From contig JANRID010000040.1 in NCBI GenBank assembly GCA_033765305.1, forward strand, positions 186,001 through 250,000: a stretch of DNA of 64,000 bases, written 5' to 3'. The first letter of the stretch is position 1. Every line of letters begins with the position of its first letter. The stretch comes from RDXT01 sp033765305 (lineage in GTDB: Bacteria; Bacteroidota; Bacteroidia; J057). The notes under the pieces are model-generated. The model worked only from the letters and a program-made list of their open reading frames with translations, did no database searches and was not told the DNA's origin. Shown here one piece after another: positions 52,987-59,690 of the stretch. The position numbers and the translations under genes were made by a program.

Positions 52987-54156
52987 ATGCCAGCTGTCAG
53001 CCTGGAACTGGATCTGAACCGCTACGCGCCTGCAGCCGTGCGCAGCATCCTCGAAGCCCGCTTCCCGGCGGCGCTCCGCCGGACGCTGTGGGTGCATCCG
53101 GAAGACCCGGAGACCATCCAGATTCTGGATCAGCGGCTGCTGCCGCACCGTCTGGTGATCGTGGAGATCCGCAGCGCGGCAGAGGCCGCGGCCGCCATCC
53201 GCGAGATGTGGGTGCGGGGCGCTCCCCTGATCGGCATCACCGCCGCCTACGGCGTGTACCTGGCCTGCCTGGAGGCCCGCTGGAGCGGTTCCTTCCCGTA
53301 TGAAACAGCGCTCCGGGAGCTGCGGGAAGCCCGGCCCACCGCCGTCAACCTGGCCTGGGCCCTGGATCATATGGCGGAGACCCTCCACGGCGTGCCGCCG
53401 GAGCAGCGGCCGGAACGGGCGCTGGAGGCAGCCGGCGCCCTCGCCGAGGCCGATGTCGCCATCTGCCACGCCATCGGCATGCACGGGCTGGCCCTCCTGC
53501 GCGAAGCGTATGCCCGCACCGGGCGGACGGTGCAGATCCTCACGCACTGCAACGCAGGCCGGCTGGCCTGCATGGAATGGGGCACCGCCACCGCTCCCAT
53601 ATATCTGGCGCACCAGGCCGGGATCCCCGTGCATGTGTGGGTGGATGAAACCCGCCCCCGCAACCAGGGCGCTTCCCTCACAGCCTGGGAACTGGGCCAG
53701 GCAGGCATTCCCCACACCGTCATCGCCGACAATGCCGGCGGCCACCTGATGCAGCACGGCCAGGTGGATCTGTGCATCGTGGGCACCGACCGCACCACCC
53801 GGACCGGCGATGTGGCCAACAAAATCGGCACCTATCTCAAGGCGCTGGCCGCCCGCGACTGCGGCGTGCCCTTCTACGTGGCCCTGCCTTCCCCGACCAT
53901 CGACTGGACGGTCCGGGACGGGCTGGCAGAGATCCCGATCGAGATCCGGAGTGAGTCGGAGGTGTTGAATATCAGCGGATTCGATCCGCATGCCGCCCAG
54001 GTGCGGGAAGTCCGCCTGACCCCGCCGGGGACAGCCGGCCACAATCCGGCCTTCGACGTCACCCCGGCCCGGCTGGTGACTGGCCTGATCACGGAGCGCG
54101 GCATCGCCGCCGCATCGGAGGCGGGGCTGCTGTCGCTGTTTCCCGAGCGCCGGTAA
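52987..54156 (+). CDS. mtnA: S-methyl-5-thioribose-1-phosphate isomerase
   Basis: 389 residues. Family blocks: MWVRGAPLIGITAAYGVYLA, RPTAVNLAWAL, the catalytic Cys in ILTHCNAGRLA (C188), VDETRPRNQGASLTAWEL, the catalytic Asp in IVGTDRTTRTGDVANKIGTY (D268), and PSPTIDW. The C-D spacing of 80 matches B. subtilis MtnA (C160, D240). Here the N-terminus is about 28 residues longer (MPAVSLELDLNRYAPAAVRS). The enzyme converts methylthioribose-1-phosphate to methylthioribulose-1-phosphate in methionine salvage. Other salvage genes are not adjacent. Some relatives act on other ribose-1-phosphates, so the assignment within the family is slightly open. Confidence 0.9.
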   Translation: MPAVSLELDLNRYAPAAVRSILEARFPAALRRTLWVHPEDPETIQILDQRLLPHRLVIVEIRSAAEAAAAIREMWVRGAPLIGITAAYGVYLACLEARWSGSFPYETALRELREARPTAVNLAWALDHMAETLHGVPPEQRPERALEAAGALAEADVAICHAIGMHGLALLREAYARTGRTVQILTHCNAGRLACMEWGTATAPIYLAHQAGIPVHVWVDETRPRNQGASLTAWELGQAGIPHTVIADNAGGHLMQHGQVDLCIVGTDRTTRTGDVANKIGTYLKALAARDCGVPFYVALPSPTIDWTVRDGLAEIPIEIRSESEVLNISGFDPHAAQVREVRLTPPGTAGHNPAFDVTPARLVTGLITERGIAAASEAGLLSLFPERR

Positions 54157-54166
54157 GCCCGGCGGC

Positions 54167-55522
54167 TCAGGTCTGCAGGCCTTCGGCCAGCAGGTGCAGC
54201 TTGGCATACAGCTCGTCCATGTTGAGGGGCTTGGTCAGGAAGTCGTTCATGCCCAGCGCCTCCACCTCCGAGCGCGTATCCTGGAAGGCATCGGCGGTCA
54301 GGGCGATGATGGGCACATCGTGGCGGCGGACCGGCGAGCCGGGGTCGCGGATGATGCGCGTCGCTTCGCGCCCGTCCATGACGGGCATGTGCAGGTCCAT
54401 CAGCACCACATCGTAGTCGTTGGCGGCGAGGAAGTCGAGGGCTTCGAGGCCATTGGAGGCGATATCGGCCTGGATCTGCTTGCGGCGCAGCACCTGGCGC
54501 ATGAGCATCTGATTCATCGGAATATCCTCGACCAGGAGCACGCGCAGGTGTCCGAGCTGTCCGGGCTCCTGCTTCGGCGCTGCCAGGGGGAGGGATTCCG
54601 GGGCTGCCAGCAGGCAGGGAAGCTCGAAGGTAAAGCGGGAGCCTTCCCCGATCCGGCTTTCGACCTCCATGGCGCCGCCCTGCAGCTCGATGATGCGGCG
54701 GGTGATGGTCAGGCCCAGGCCGGTGCCGCCGTACATGCGGGCGGTGCTGGTGCTGGCCTGGCTGAAGCTCTCGAAGATGGCATCGAGCCGGTCCTGCGGG
54801 ATGCCGATGCCGCTGTCCTCGACGCAGATGCGCAGGCGGCAGCGGTCTGCCTCCCGTGCGCGGGCCTGCACGTGCAGGCGCACGAAGCCCTGGTGGGTGA
54901 ATTTGATCGCATTGCCCAGCAGGTTGATGAGCACCTGGCCCAGTTTCACGGGATCGCCCTGGAGGAAGTCCGGGGTATCCGGATGGATGAGGGCGCGGAG
55001 CTCGAGGGATTTTTCCTCGGCTTTCACCCGGTAGGTCTGCATGAGCGATTCCAGCACTTCGCTGAGCCTGAAAGGGACGGACTCAAACGTCAGCTTGCCT
55101 GCTTCGATTTTGGAAAAATCCAGCACCTCGTTGATGATCACGAGCAGGTTGTCGGCGGAGAACTTGATCGAGCGGGCGAATTCGCGCGCCTGGGGGTCGG
55201 CGCTGTCGCGGAGGATGAGTTCCGTGAGGCCCACGATCGCATTGAGCGGGGTGCGGATTTCATGGCTCATGTTGGAGAGGAAGTCCGACTTGGCACGGTC
55301 GGCGGCCTCGGCCTTATCCTTGGCCCGCACCAGTTCGCGGCTGAAGGCCTCGATTTCGGCGGTGCGTTCGCAGATTTTTTCCTCCAGGCTTTCGTTGAGC
55401 TGGATCAGCTCCTGGTGCTTCTGGTAGAGCTCCAGGGATTTGGCCTCCATGATTTCCTCGGCGGCTTTCCGGGCGGCCCGTTCGCGCTGGAGGATCCGCT
55501 TCAGGCTGTCGGGGGAGTCCAT
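54167..55522 (-). CDS. Soluble hybrid histidine kinase, partner of the H-NOX sensor
   Basis: 451 residues with no membrane segment and no own sensor domain. Residues about 8-75 form a long coiled coil (RERAARKAAEEIMEAKSLELYQ). HisKA has H87 (LSNMSHEIRTPLNAIVG), then HATPase with N box (INLLGNAIKFTHQG), G1 (VEDSGIGIP) and G2 (GGTGLGLTITRRII). A receiver domain follows with its phospho-Asp in YDVVLMDLHMPVMDG and Lys in FLTKPLN. The start lies three bases after the stop of the H-NOX gene, so the two are a coupled sensor-kinase unit. Output via phosphotransfer to an unlinked regulator is likely. Confidence 0.92.
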   Translation of the reverse strand: MDSPDSLKRILQRERAARKAAEEIMEAKSLELYQKHQELIQLNESLEEKICERTAEIEAFSRELVRAKDKAEAADRAKSDFLSNMSHEIRTPLNAIVGLTELILRDSADPQAREFARSIKFSADNLLVIINEVLDFSKIEAGKLTFESVPFRLSEVLESLMQTYRVKAEEKSLELRALIHPDTPDFLQGDPVKLGQVLINLLGNAIKFTHQGFVRLHVQARAREADRCRLRICVEDSGIGIPQDRLDAIFESFSQASTSTARMYGGTGLGLTITRRIIELQGGAMEVESRIGEGSRFTFELPCLLAAPESLPLAAPKQEPGQLGHLRVLLVEDIPMNQMLMRQVLRRKQIQADIASNGLEALDFLAANDYDVVLMDLHMPVMDGREATRIIRDPGSPVRRHDVPIIALTADAFQDTRSEVEALGMNDFLTKPLNMDELYAKLHLLAEGLQT

Positions 55523-55525
55523 AGG

Positions 55526-56071
55526 TCAGGCGCGGGCACGGGTGAGGGTGAATTTGACAATCGTATTGTCGTCGCGGATCTGCTCGCGGTGGAGGTGGAT
55601 CTGCTCGCCGAAATGCTGCATGCAGCCCTTGAGCAGGCCTTCGGCAAAATCTGCCAGGCCCCGGCCGGAGTGGTAGACGAGTTCCAGGACCTCCGGCGCC
55701 GGGCGTGCGACCCGGAAGGTGGGCAGCTCCGCGTCGGGGTAGAGCTTCTTGACCTCAACGTGGATATAGTCCTCGATGCGGGCCAGAAACGAAAATGCAT
55801 CGGCGGCAGGCTCAAAAAAACGGCTGTAGGCCACGGTGAAGCGCCCGAACAGGTATTCGCCATAGAGCTTGAGCAGATCTGCCACGGAGATGCCGGAGCG
55901 GGCGCTCAGGCTTCCGACGAGCCGGACCATTTCCTGATGGTCGTAGGTGCCTACGGCGGTGTACACGCCGCCGGAGGGCAGCTCGGATTCGGACACGATG
56001 CGGTCGGCGGTCTCGAAGCCGAAGCGCTGCTCGACCATTTCGAGAAACTCCGTGAATACGATGCCTTTCAT
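55526..56071 (-). CDS. H-NOX (heme nitric oxide/oxygen-binding) sensor protein
   Basis: A 181-residue H-NOX domain starting MKGIVFTEFLEMVEQRFG, the normal start of the family. The likely heme ligand is H104 (IEDYIHVEVKKLYPDAELP), and the heme-propionate motif Y-x-S-x-R is complete at Y133-S135-R137 (LVYHSGRGL). A conserved middle block is GTYDHQEMVRLVGSLSARSGI. Bacterial H-NOX proteins bind NO through ferrous heme and switch a partner kinase or cyclic-di-GMP enzyme. Here the partner is the hybrid kinase three bases downstream. The distal-pocket residue that would stabilise O2 is not obvious, so NO sensing is more likely than O2. Confidence 0.93.
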   Translation of the reverse strand: MKGIVFTEFLEMVEQRFGFETADRIVSESELPSGGVYTAVGTYDHQEMVRLVGSLSARSGISVADLLKLYGEYLFGRFTVAYSRFFEPAADAFSFLARIEDYIHVEVKKLYPDAELPTFRVARPAPEVLELVYHSGRGLADFAEGLLKGCMQHFGEQIHLHREQIRDDNTIVKFTLTRARA

Positions 56072-56306
56072 GCAGTGCGCGGGTGGGGGATCAGTTCGGA
56101 ATATCAACAAGTTAGCAGCCCCGGAGCCGATTGTGCAAGTGCATGGAATTTTCCCGATGTCATATCGGAGGGCGGGCGGCGGGAAATCCGCCGGCATGGC
56201 GCAGCTGCGCGTGCATTTCAGGGTCGTGCGGGCCGTTTCCGCAGCACCGGAGCAGCTTGCGGAATGTAATGCGAAGCTGAAAAGTGTAGCAGGCGGCATA
56301 GAAGCA

Positions 56307-56345
56307 GACGCCCCTGCATCCGGAAGCTCCGGATGCAGGGGCGTC
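56307..56345 (-). terminator. Very strong hairpin terminator after the Asp-rich lipoprotein gene
   Basis: Perfect 18-base stem (56307-56324 with 56328-56345), three-base loop AGC. On the minus strand it begins 17 bases after the lipoprotein stop and is followed by TGCTTCTATG, a poor T-tract. It separates the lipoprotein from the H-NOX operon. Confidence 0.85.
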
Positions 56346-56361
56346 CATCTCTCCGTGCGGA

Positions 56362-56907
56362 TCAGATCTTCCGCAGCTTCAGCTCGCAGTTCAGCGGAGG
56401 CCCGTCGTGATCGTCGTCGTCGTCATCGTCGTCATCGTCATCGTCGTCGTCTTCGTCATCGTCATCCTCGTCATCCTCGTCATCGTCGTCGTCATGCCCG
56501 TGGCGGCTGCCGTCGTAATGGATGAGCCAGATCTCGCCGGATTCGTTGTACAGGATGGACCAGCGGGCGTCGAAATCCTCCCAGCCGTCGTCGTCGCCGG
56601 GGAAATCGAGGTCCAGCACTTTGCTGCCGGCGATCAGCGACCAGTCGCCCTGCACGAGCAGACTGCCCTGGACGAAGATGCTCACGGTGCTGTCGGCGCC
56701 GATTTCGATGGTGAAGGCAGAAAGCAGGAGCGTATCGCTGTCGGCCGCGCAGAATGCGGTCAGCTCCCAGGTGCCGGCCAGATCGGCAGGCGTAGCCGTG
56801 ACCGCATCCGGATGCACCTCCACCCGGTCGAACAGATCGTCGAAATCGTCGCAGGAGGCCAGCAGCACGCCGGCCAGCAGAAACAGGGAATTCACAACAC
56901 TTCTCAT
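56362..56907 (-). CDS. Lipoprotein with a poly-aspartate tract
   Basis: About 181 residues from the ATG at 56907 (others at 56913 and 56919). Signal MRSVVNSLFLLAGVLLASC gives a lipidated Cys followed by DDFDDLFD. The middle is a lipocalin-like beta region (ATPADLAGTWELTAF, LLVQGDWSLIAGSKVLDLDF, ARWSILYNESGEIWLIHYDG). Near the C-terminus lies a run of 28 acidic residues, 25 Asp and 3 Glu, flanked by His (HGH before, HDG after). A 15-residue basic tail (NCELKLRKI) ends it. The N-terminal beta part resembles the 'lipocalin-like domain' lipoproteins of Bacteroidota. A cation-binding role for the tract is inferred. Confidence 0.85.
   Translation of the reverse strand: MRSVVNSLFLLAGVLLASCDDFDDLFDRVEVHPDAVTATPADLAGTWELTAFCAADSDTLLLSAFTIEIGADSTVSIFVQGSLLVQGDWSLIAGSKVLDLDFPGDDDGWEDFDARWSILYNESGEIWLIHYDGSRHGHDDDDDEDDEDDDDEDDDDDDDDDDDDDDHDGPPLNCELKLRKI
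56410..56493. repeat. Imperfect trinucleotide repeat coding poly-Asp
   Basis: 28 consecutive codons of GAC/GAT with three GAG/GAA, read on the minus strand (GTC/ATC on the plus). Mixed codons suggest expansion followed by point changes, with selection for acidity rather than recent pure slippage. Confidence 0.9.
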
Positions 56908-57167
56908 ACGCATGTGCAATACAGGTTAGGGATCAGATACTTGGAACACACCTGTATCGTATTGCCTCGATGAGCCTCGGGAAGACTGCCTATACAGACA
57001 GCGGCGGGAAGAAAAGGCTGCACAGATAACGCAGGGCCGGCATGCTTCGTATGCATCTGCGGAGGATTTCCCCTGCCAACTCCAAGATCGAGCGATGGAT
57101 TCCCTGACCAGCACCCAAACTGCCGGCGGGTACTGCATTTACCGGATAATTTTTGTATATTGAGCCT

Positions 57168-57566
57168 ATGAAAGGAATTGCTGTCACCTCTCATATCTCG
57201 ATTGAAGACCTGCTGCGCGGCATCGAGCAGTTAGATGCTCAGGAATTTGATCAGATGATCGCTGTATTGCTGCGGCTCCGGGCATCGCGGCGGTCCACCT
57301 CACTTTCTGAGCCTGAATCCAGCCTCTTGCTGGCCATCAGCCAAAGCTTGGCGCCGGATCGTATGGCGCGGTATCAGGCGCTGGTTTCCAAACGGAAGGC
57401 CGAGCAGTTGGAACCTGCGGAACAGGACGAGCTGATCCGCCTTACAGATGAATGGGAATTGCTTACCGCCCAACGGATGCAGCACCTGATCGGTCTTGCT
57501 GCTATCCGGAATATCCCGCTGGAGCAGCTCTGCGCCGAGCTGGGTATCGAGGCAGTATATGAGTAA
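57168..57566 (+). CDS. Small helical protein paired with HNH nuclease
   Basis: 132 residues starting MKGIAVTSHISIEDLLRGIEQLD. It is predicted all-helical and charged (EFDQMIAVLLRLRASRR, MARYQALVSKRKAEQLEPAEQDELIRLTDEWELL, QHLIGLAAIRNIPLEQLCAELGI). From memory, proteins of this length and pattern are common directly upstream of HNH nuclease genes, especially in cyanobacteria; their function is not known to me. The stop overlaps the nuclease start by eight bases. The upstream 250 bases are non-coding and AT-rich near the start, with TAATTTTTG at 57147-57155, one base off the usual -7 box. An ATG five codons earlier (57153) is less likely. Confidence 0.8.
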   Translation: MKGIAVTSHISIEDLLRGIEQLDAQEFDQMIAVLLRLRASRRSTSLSEPESSLLLAISQSLAPDRMARYQALVSKRKAEQLEPAEQDELIRLTDEWELLTAQRMQHLIGLAAIRNIPLEQLCAELGIEAVYE

Positions 57567-58005
57567 TGCCAGAGTTCCGGATCAGATCCGCAGGCAGCTC
57601 ATCCGCGAGGCGATGGGATGCTGTGAGTATTGCAAAAGCCAGGCAGCATTCGCCACGTATAGTTTTTCTATAGAACATATTATACCATTAAGCAAAGGGG
57701 GAACTCATGATTTAAGCAATCTAGCTCTCGCTTGCTAAGGCTGTAATAGCCATAAGTACACTAAAATTTCTGGCTTTGATACGCTTTCAGATGCACAGGC
57801 TTCTCTGTTTAACCCAAGAACACAGACTTGGACTGATCATTTTACCTGGAGTTATAGCTTTATCCAAATTATTGGCCTGACTCCAACGGGAAGAGTAACC
57901 ATTGAGGCACTTCAGCTGAATCGGGAGCCCTTGCAAAACCTGAGATCTATCCTGTTTTCTGCTGGCAAACATCCCCCCGGCCAGCCCCCCTTCACACTTC
58001 CGTAA
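57559..58005 (+). pseudogene. HNH endonuclease interrupted by a single in-frame stop
   Basis: The frame reads MSNARVPDQIRRQLIREAM, CEYCKSQAAFATYSFSIEHIIPLSKGG and NLALAC, then TAA at 57736-57738, then continues without frame change as GCNSHKYTKISGFD, LFNPRTQTWTDHFTW and GLTPTGRVTIEALQLNRE to a natural stop at 58003-58005 (149 codons). In intact relatives the second zinc knuckle reads C-x-G-C-N-S-H-K, usually with Gln, so one C-to-T change (CAA or CAG type) explains the stop. All other nuclease motifs look intact. The product would end before the second CxxC and lose the catalytic N/H part. The gene is clearly lower in GC than its neighbours, suggesting transfer. Confidence 0.88.
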
Positions 58006-58061
58006 CATCCCCGTAATCCGGAATCGCTTCCTTTGCGCAGGATTTCACCCTCTCCTGCCGC

Positions 58062-59681
58062 ATGCGTATTGCCCTTATCCTGTTGCTGTTCGCCGTCCCG
58101 CTGTCTGCCGCCCAGGCCCAGCAGCCGCCCCGCCCCATCCGCCACGTAGTCATGATCGGCGTGGACGGCATGAGCCCCAACGGCATCCGCACGGCGAATA
58201 CCCCGAACCTGGACCGCCTTATGCGCGAAGGCGCCTGGACCTTCCGCGCCCGCGCCGTGACCCCCAGCGTGTCCAGCCCCAACTGGGCCTCCCTCATCAT
58301 GGGCGCCGATGTGGAGCAGCACGGCATCCACAGCAACGGCTACGAACGCAACGACTTCATCCTGCCGCCCGTGGTGCGCGGCAGCGAGGATATTTTCCCC
58401 ACCATCTTCGGCGAGATCCACGCCCAGATCCCCCAGGCCGAAATCGGCGCCATCTACGACTGGGACGGCTTCGGCCGGCTCTTCGAGCAGTCGGCAGTGG
58501 ACTACAACGTGTCCGCCGACGGCGAAGCGGAAACGGCGCTCAAAGCCGCCGAATACATCCGGACTGCACGCCCGGCCTTCTGCTTTGTGCACCTGGATCA
58601 TGTGGACCACGCCGGCCACGCGCACGGGCACGGCAGCCCCAAATACTACCGCTCGGTGGAGCGGGCCGACTCCCTCATCGGCCAGATCCTGACGGCCATC
58701 CAGGAGGCCGGCATCGCAGGCGAAACCCTGGTGCTCGTCTGCGCCGACCACGGCGGCAAGGGCCATGGCCACGGCGGCCTCAGCGTGGCCGAAATGGAGG
58801 TGCCCCTGATTCTGCACGGACCGGGCATCCGCCCGAACTACGAAATCCCGATTCCGGTCTTCCAGTACGACCATGCCGCCACCATCGCCTTCGCGCTGGG
58901 CATTGAAGCGCCGTATGCGTGGATCGGCCGGCCCACGCGCTGTGCCTTCGAAGGTTTCGACCCGCCCGCCCGCAGCTATCCGCTGGCAAGCCTGCTCGAA
59001 GCGCCGGTGTTTCAGCATGCCGAGCAGGGCTACCGCCCGGCGGGAGGCCTGTTCCGGGGCGATACCGTGGTCCAGATCAGCCATCCGGAGGCCGGCGAGC
59101 TGCGCTACACCCTGGACGGCAGCCGGCCTTCGGCCGCGTCGCCCCTGTACAAAAAACCGCTGCCCCTCTCCCGCAGCACGGTGGTGAAATGCGCCCTGTT
59201 CCGGGGCGGCAAGCAGATCAGCGAGACTGCCGTCGCCTATTACCGCTTTCTGGCGCCGGGCCAGGCGCCTGCGGTGCGGTACCGCGCCTACCTGCTCGAA
59301 AACGCCAGCCGCCTGCCCGATTTCAGCCGCCTGAGCCCCGCCGCCGCCGGCAGCTGCAATGAAATCAGCTCCGAAGGCCTGCAGCTCCCGCGGGAAGAGC
59401 AGGTAGCGGTAGTGTTTGAAACGCAATTCGAGGCCGCAGCGGCGGGGGAATACGCCTTTTTCACCCGCTCGGACGACGGCAGCAAGCTTTACGTGCAGGG
59501 AAAGCCCGTCGTGGACAACGACGGCGACCACGGGGTAGCTGAGGTGAAGGGGACGATGCGCCTCGAAGCGGGCCTGCACCTGCTGCGGGTGGAGTGGTTC
59601 AACGGCGGGGGCGGCGGCTGGCTGGATGTGTATGTGCAGGGGCCGGACGGCATCAGGCAGGTGCTGCAGGGAAAGCCCTGA
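58062..59681 (+). CDS. Secreted nucleotide pyrophosphatase/phosphodiesterase-like enzyme with PA14 domain
   Basis: 539 residues, signal peptide MRIALILLLFAVPLSAAQAQ. Residues about 25-310 are an alkaline-phosphatase-superfamily domain: metal Asp D35 (VVMIGVDGMSPNG), the nucleophile position in AVTPSVSSPNWASLIMG is Ser71 where most NPP enzymes have Thr, LDHVDHAGHAHGHG holds Asp/His metal ligands, and CADHGGKGHGHGG the last D-H pair. Residues about 335-395 look like a chitobiase-type C-terminal beta domain (ELRYTLDGSRPS). About 425-539 is a PA14 sugar-binding domain (YAFFTRSDDGSKLYVQGK, GLHLLRVEWFNGGGGGWLDVYV). It would cleave phosphodiesters or sulfate esters on a glycan or nucleotide outside the cytoplasm. 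Confidence 0.85.
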   Translation: MRIALILLLFAVPLSAAQAQQPPRPIRHVVMIGVDGMSPNGIRTANTPNLDRLMREGAWTFRARAVTPSVSSPNWASLIMGADVEQHGIHSNGYERNDFILPPVVRGSEDIFPTIFGEIHAQIPQAEIGAIYDWDGFGRLFEQSAVDYNVSADGEAETALKAAEYIRTARPAFCFVHLDHVDHAGHAHGHGSPKYYRSVERADSLIGQILTAIQEAGIAGETLVLVCADHGGKGHGHGGLSVAEMEVPLILHGPGIRPNYEIPIPVFQYDHAATIAFALGIEAPYAWIGRPTRCAFEGFDPPARSYPLASLLEAPVFQHAEQGYRPAGGLFRGDTVVQISHPEAGELRYTLDGSRPSAASPLYKKPLPLSRSTVVKCALFRGGKQISETAVAYYRFLAPGQAPAVRYRAYLLENASRLPDFSRLSPAAAGSCNEISSEGLQLPREEQVAVVFETQFEAAAAGEYAFFTRSDDGSKLYVQGKPVVDNDGDHGVAEVKGTMRLEAGLHLLRVEWFNGGGGGWLDVYVQGPDGIRQVLQGKP

Positions 59682-59690
59682 CGGTCAGGA

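Noticed and set aside
56401..56500. Plus-strand reading of the Asp repeat as a Val/Ile-rich membrane protein (56407-56973)
   Set aside because: The VIVVVVIVV run is the reverse complement of GAC/GAT codons. The minus-strand lipoprotein has a proper signal peptide, lipobox and terminator.
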